This document shows, in pieces, positions 5,766 through 8,844 of a DNA stretch of 8,844 nt. The notes below the pieces were generated by a model. That model was not told where the DNA came from, did not search any database, and saw nothing but the letters and a program-made list of their open reading frames with translations. The stretch is taken from assembly GCA_002772325.1 (NCBI GenBank), contig PCSL01000045.1, positions 1 through 8,844 on the forward strand, written 5' to 3'. Position 1 is the stretch's first letter. Every line of letters begins with the position of its first letter. This DNA comes from Chloroflexi bacterium CG23_combo_of_CG06-09_8_20_14_all_45_10. GTDB taxonomy: Bacteria > Chloroflexota > Dehalococcoidia > GIF9 > AB-539-J10. The position numbers were made by a program, and so were the translations under genes.

Positions 5766-6079
5766 TTGCGATTAACTATAGCTGAAGAAACGAACGAAAT
5801 CCTAGCCATAATAGCTTCTCAAATGTACAGCGGCACTTATGGAAGTGCCCTCCAAGGCAAGGCTATGGTTGCTAAAGATTGCTGCATCGAGGTTATTGAC
5901 TCCCAGGTCGGCATAGGAAAGCAGATGCTTTTGGCTATTTTCGCACTCAGATGGCACATTCAGGAGCTAATTTAGACCAGATTGTGAGTTGAGTGAAGAA
6001 GGCCATCCCCCGAGTTCACGTGTGTATAGCCTTCGAGGCGAATAATAAATTCACCGAACCAAAGTTTGCGCTAATGTGA
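5766..6079 (+). pseudogene. degV/fakB remnant (fatty-acid-binding DegV family)
   Basis: The frame from TTG 5766 encodes NEILAIIASQMYSGTYGSAL followed by IEVIDSQVGIGKQMLLAIFA, which matches the central part of DegV-family proteins, including the conserved SGTYxSA and EVIDS segments. Near 5935-5945 the homology moves to another frame (RTQMAHSGANLDQIV). There it meets a TGA at 5990-5992, then continues as VKKAIPRVHVCIAFE, losing clear similarity towards a TGA at 6077-6079. Intact DegV proteins have about 280 residues; this remnant covers roughly residues 80-190 and lacks both the N-terminal DST segment and the C-terminal lipid-binding half. It is bordered by repeats at 5714-5752 and 6090-6124. 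The position next to fakA fits a former FakB partner gene. A 69-residue peptide could still be made, since AAGGA precedes the TTG, but function is unlikely. Confidence 0.75.
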
Positions 6080-6089
6080 TATTCTATTA

Positions 6090-6124
6090 GAGATTGCTTC
6101 GGCACTGCGTGCCTCGCAATGACA
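6090..6124. repeat. Dispersed palindromic repeat copy at the recG 5' end
   Basis: The segment begins gagattgcttcgg and ends ctcgcaatgaca. Its inverse word tgtcattgcgag occurs again inside recG at 8411-8422. It is a variant of the gagattcttc/tcagaatgaca elements near rpe. The ATG at 6119, the first ATG of the recG frame, lies inside the ctcgcaatgaca arm. Confidence 0.75.
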
Positions 6125-6145
6125 CAGGAAAGAGGCTTTGACAAA

Positions 6146-8725
6146 GTGATAACTAGCGATTCCCTAAGAAAAATTCTTGAATTGGAGTATAAGCAAGGAT
6201 ATAGCGATAAAGCAGTAATCGGCGGTTTGGATAAATATCTTCACAAACAGGCTGGGAAAATCAGGCAAAGCCTTGTTCTGAGTCTGAACGAAGTGAAGAC
6301 GAAGGAACTGGTTCAACAACTCTTAAGCAGCTTTGATGCACTAAACTTAGCTAACTCCAATTATAACTCCTGCGATGTAAGTGAACGTAAGAGATGGATA
6401 ATACGCCTCTTCGATTGGCTAAGCAAGCTGGAAGAAGTAAAGCAAGACACCCGCACCTCTCCTCTCTTAAAAGGAAAAGAGACTTCATTACATGAGAGGA
6501 ATAAGGTGAGGGTGACAACCGTAGCTAAGTCATACCCTCAAAAGAAAAGTGAAAGTTTAGATTCATCCACAACTATTATCAAAGGCATTACACCACGTGT
6601 AGCCACTAAATTTGCCAAGCTAAATGTGAGAACGATACATGATTTACTTTATTTTTTCCCCCGGAGGTATGTTGATTACAGCCAGAGGAAACCTATCTCT
6701 GAACTTAAGGAGGGAGAGGAGCAAACTATTGTAGCTACAATATGGCAAGCCAGGATAGCTACCTTTGGTAATCGGCAAGGCACTGAGGCAATAGTAGGTG
6801 ATGAGACTGGGAACATCAGAGTAGTTTGGTTCAACCAACCTTATCTAGCCAAAAAATTCCCCACCAACGCCAAGGTAGTAATTGGTGGCACAGTCAGTTT
6901 ATTCAAGGGTCAAAAAGTCTTTGAGTCTCCTGAATGGGAATTGCTTGAGAATAAGGAACTGATCCACACTGGCCGCTTGGTCCCCCTTTATCCTCTTACC
7001 CAAGGCTTATATCCTCGGCAAGTGAGGAAATGGACAAAAGAAGCTATCGATGGCTGGGCATGGCAAGTGAGCGATTTCTTACCCTTGGAGATAAAAAACC
7101 ACTGCCAGCTACTAGATCTTCCTGAAGCGATAGCTCAAATTCACTATCCTGACGACCACTTAATAGCGGAGAGGGCAAAGGAGAGGTTAGCCTTCGACGA
7201 ACTATTCTTACTTCAATTAGGTGTGCTGGCAAGAAAGCGAGATTGGCAAGAAAGTCAGCCAGGCAATGCCTTTAATATAGACCAAGAGGTCATTGACACA
7301 TTTTTGCACTGCTTACCTTTCACTCTGACCCGAGCTCAGGAGCGAGTATTGGAGGAAATTTTAGCTGACCTAAAGCAACCCAGAGCTATGTCACGCCTTC
7401 TTCAAGGCGAAGTAGGCAGTGGCAAAACCGTGATTGCTACTTTGGCTTTATTAATGGCAGTGGCCAACGGCTATCAAGGAGCGTTGATGGCGCCCACTGA
7501 AGTGCTGGCTGAGCAGCATTTCAGCAATATCTGCGATTATTTGTCTAAAGCCAGCGCCCATCCCCAGCCAAGTAAAGGGAGGTGGTTAGGAGGGCACCCC
7601 TTCTGCCGAGAAGAAGAGACAGGGAATATTAGGTGCTACACAGGATTTCTCTCCCGGCCACTTACCATCGCTTTGCTCATCGGCAGCCTTAAAGATAGCG
7701 TGAAGGAGGATTTACATCGTAAAATTAAGCAAGGTGAAATTGATATTGTCATTGGCACCCACGCCCTTATCCAAAAAGAGGTAGAATTTTACCAGCTAGG
7801 GTTAGCAGTGACGGACGAGCAACAAAGGTTCGGTGTTTTACAACGTTCTGCATTGCGTCAAAAAGGCTTTAACCCTCATATATTGGTTATGACCGCCACC
7901 CCTATCCCGCGAACTATGGCACTGACACTTTACGGTGACCTCGACCTCTCAGTTATTGACGAGCTGCCTCCGGGACGACAGGAAGTGAAAACAAGATTCC
8001 TTGAGCCCCAGTACACGGAAAAAGCTTATAGCTTCCTCCGTCGCCAGGTCAGTAATGGTAAGCAAGCTTTCATTATTTGTCCCCTGATCGAAGAATCAGA
8101 AATACTCGAGGCAAAAGCGGCTACAACTGAATACGAGTATCTATCCAGAGAAATTTTCCCTGATTTAAAATTGGGATTGCTCCATGGGCGAATGCCCCCT
8201 GGTGATAAAGAAAAGGTAATGCGCCGCTTTCGAGAAGGTATGCTTGATATTCTAGTGTCAACATCGGTGGTAGAAGTGGGCATTGATATACCTAACGCCA
8301 CAGTAATGTTAGTGGAGGGCGCTGAGCGATTCGGGCTATCACAGCTCCATCAATTTAGAGGGCGAGTGGGCCGAGATAAAGAGCAAGCTTATTGCCTACT
8401 TATCCCTTCCTGTCATTGCGAGCGAAGCGAAGCAACCACACCTGAGGCAAGAGACCGCCTTCAGCTAATGGAGAAAACTCACGATGGTTTTGCTTTAGCC
8501 GAGAAAGATTTGGAGCTAAGAGGCCCGGGAGAATTTTTTGGCACACACCAAAGTGGTCTGCCCGACCTTAAAATAGCTAAACTATCAAACTTACACCTGC
8601 TAGAGCTGGCTCGGCAGGAGGCGATAGCCCTTTTTCAAAGTGACAGTAATTTGGAAAAACCTGAACATCGCCTTCTAAGACAGCAATTATCTCAAGTGTG
8701 GTCTAAAAGCACTGAATGGAGCTAG
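6146..8725 (+). CDS. recG: ATP-dependent DNA helicase RecG with repeat-derived insertions
   Basis: RecG remodels stalled replication forks and Holliday junctions. From GTG 6146 it has 859 residues against about 690 in E. coli. An N-terminal extension (1 to about 144) precedes the wedge/OB domain (about 145-345), which opens with IIKGITPRVATKFAKLNVRT. Helicase motifs follow: GEVGSGKT (421-428), APTEVLAEQH, DEQQRFGV (from 557; the family usually has DEQH), TATPIPRTMA, STSVVEVGIDIP and QFRGRVGR. ELRGPGEFFGTHQSGLPD is the conserved C-terminal translocation region. The GTG is preferred because AAAGAGG (6129-6135) precedes it, whereas the alternative ATG at 6119 lies in a repeat and lacks a ribosome site; the ATG version has 868 residues. 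Repeat-like DNA is embedded in frame at about 6271-6310, 6448-6514, 7556-7608 and 8411-8435. The reading frame and all core motifs survive, so the protein is probably active. Confidence 0.95.
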   Translation: MITSDSLRKILELEYKQGYSDKAVIGGLDKYLHKQAGKIRQSLVLSLNEVKTKELVQQLLSSFDALNLANSNYNSCDVSERKRWIIRLFDWLSKLEEVKQDTRTSPLLKGKETSLHERNKVRVTTVAKSYPQKKSESLDSSTTIIKGITPRVATKFAKLNVRTIHDLLYFFPRRYVDYSQRKPISELKEGEEQTIVATIWQARIATFGNRQGTEAIVGDETGNIRVVWFNQPYLAKKFPTNAKVVIGGTVSLFKGQKVFESPEWELLENKELIHTGRLVPLYPLTQGLYPRQVRKWTKEAIDGWAWQVSDFLPLEIKNHCQLLDLPEAIAQIHYPDDHLIAERAKERLAFDELFLLQLGVLARKRDWQESQPGNAFNIDQEVIDTFLHCLPFTLTRAQERVLEEILADLKQPRAMSRLLQGEVGSGKTVIATLALLMAVANGYQGALMAPTEVLAEQHFSNICDYLSKASAHPQPSKGRWLGGHPFCREEETGNIRCYTGFLSRPLTIALLIGSLKDSVKEDLHRKIKQGEIDIVIGTHALIQKEVEFYQLGLAVTDEQQRFGVLQRSALRQKGFNPHILVMTATPIPRTMALTLYGDLDLSVIDELPPGRQEVKTRFLEPQYTEKAYSFLRRQVSNGKQAFIICPLIEESEILEAKAATTEYEYLSREIFPDLKLGLLHGRMPPGDKEKVMRRFREGMLDILVSTSVVEVGIDIPNATVMLVEGAERFGLSQLHQFRGRVGRDKEQAYCLLIPSCHCERSEATTPEARDRLQLMEKTHDGFALAEKDLELRGPGEFFGTHQSGLPDLKIAKLSNLHLLELARQEAIALFQSDSNLEKPEHRLLRQQLSQVWSKSTEWS
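6271..6310. repeat. Repeat fragment within the recG N-terminal region
   Basis: The 17-base word tctgaacgaagtgaaga (6283-6299) is identical to 2988-3004 in the argH-rpe repeat cluster. The flanking cttgttctgag and gacgaagga look like parts of the same repeat type. In recG it is read as LSLNEVKTKE, inside the lineage-variable N-terminal extension. Confidence 0.6.
6448..6514. repeat. 67-bp MITE-like palindrome inside recG
   Basis: The ends cacccgcacc (6448-6457) and ggtgagggtg (6505-6514) are inverted repeats matching at 9 of 10 bases. Inside them tctcctctc (6458-6466) pairs with gagaggaat (6494-6502) at 7 of 9. The element is read in frame as part of TRTSPLLKGKETSLHERNKV, just before the wedge domain. 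Peptides such as SPLLKGKE are a known sign of dispersed CT/AG-rich repeats translated by accident. Confidence 0.65.
7556..7608. repeat. Probable repeat insertion between recG helicase motifs
   Basis: Between YLSKA and the strand RPLTIALLIGSLK lie about 33 residues that are usually shorter in RecG. The first part, encoded here (AHPQPSKGRWLGGHPF), is G/C-purine rich. Its reverse complement contains ctaaccacctccc, matching ctaactccctccc of the repeat after fakA at 11 of 13 bases. The exact ends are uncertain, and the later residues may be native. Confidence 0.45.
8411..8435. repeat. Dispersed repeat copy encoding CHCERSEA inside recG
   Basis: tgtcattgcgag followed by cgaagcgaagcaa is the inverse of the element at 6090-6124. 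It is read in frame as CHCERSEA (residues 756-763). It sits in the loop after the GRVGR motif and before ARDRLQLMEKTHDGF, where RecG proteins normally have a short variable linker. That position explains why the frame could tolerate it. Confidence 0.75.
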
Positions 8726-8734
8726 TATATGATA

Positions 8735-8802
8735 AATACTAAATCCGAAATCCTAAATCCTAAAATTTTGGAATTTGGGGTTTTGAATTTGTTTAGGATT
8801 TA
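8735..8802. repeat. AT-rich inverted repeat after recG
   Basis: Between recG and the next gene is a stretch with the words aaatcc repeated three times at the left and an exact 11-base inverted pair, taaatcctaaa (8754-8764) and tttaggattta (8792-8802), around 27 bases. Such segments occur as dispersed intergenic repeats. The right arm contains TAGGA, the only ribosome-site-like sequence before the next start. There is no G/C-rich stem with a T-run, so it is not a standard terminator. Confidence 0.6.
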
Positions 8803-8805
8803 ATG

Positions 8806-8844
8806 ATGCTTAAGCAAAAACTAGCCAGATGCTTGCAACAAGCG
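8806..8844 (+). CDS. Start of an unidentified gene, cut by the window edge
   Basis: An open frame starts with ATG ATG (8803 and 8806) and runs to the window end as MLKQKLARCLQQA. AGGA at 8795-8798 is 7 bases before the second ATG. Only 13 residues are visible. The amphipathic opening resembles N-termini of bacterial arginyl-tRNA synthetases, but that is a weak guess and other proteins start similarly. Confidence 0.35.
   Translation, partial: MLKQKLARCLQQA

Noticed and set aside
5766..5975. A genuine small protein of 69 residues
   Set aside because: Its sequence matches the interior of DegV proteins, and homology continues in another frame past a stop, so it is a gene fragment.

Overview
The window is an 8.8-kb piece of bacterial chromosome carrying mostly housekeeping genes, with a toxin-antitoxin cassette and many small palindromic repeats. 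The gene set (argH, rpe, a zinc-type rpmB, a FakA/YloV-type gene, a DegV remnant, and a recG with a long N-terminal extension) and the repeat style (palindromes that can be translated into peptides such as CHCERSEAT and SPLLKGKE) suggest an uncultured Chloroflexota, perhaps of the Dehalococcoidia. That placement is inference; the window has no rRNA or other firm taxonomic marker.

Left part (1-2992). The window opens inside a leftward gene for a metallo-beta-lactamase/beta-CASP RNA-processing nuclease. Across a non-coding gap lies a short, frameshifted remnant of an argH 5' end (399-568). It is followed by a solitary MNT-type nucleotidyltransferase, then a MntA/HepT (nucleotidyltransferase/HEPN) toxin-antitoxin pair, then a nearly complete argH whose start codon overlaps the hepT stop. 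The full argH lacks the usual N-terminal GGRF segment, while the upstream remnant keeps a version of it. The two argH copies match at only about 71% of bases over a hand-aligned 90-base block, with many silent differences. The cassette therefore sits between two argH 5' ends of different ancestry.

Middle part (2993-5706). A palindromic repeat cluster, which appears to supply the last residues of ArgH, precedes rpe. rpe and rpmB converge and overlap by 4 bp. rpmB and fakA diverge from a 107-bp spacer that can hold back-to-back promoters. FakA is the ATP-binding subunit of fatty acid kinase; its usual partner is a FakB/DegV fatty-acid-binding protein.

Right part (5707-8844). Directly after fakA is a broken degV/fakB fragment, bordered on both sides by repeats. 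recG follows. It has intact helicase motifs, but its reading frame contains at least two clear and two probable repeat-derived insertions, and the first ATG of the frame lies in another repeat copy. A last AT-rich inverted repeat separates recG from the first 13 codons of an unidentified gene.

The most notable points are the argH/toxin-antitoxin junction, the repeats tolerated inside recG, and the decay of the FakB-like partner next to an intact fakA. I did not find a clearly new multi-gene system.
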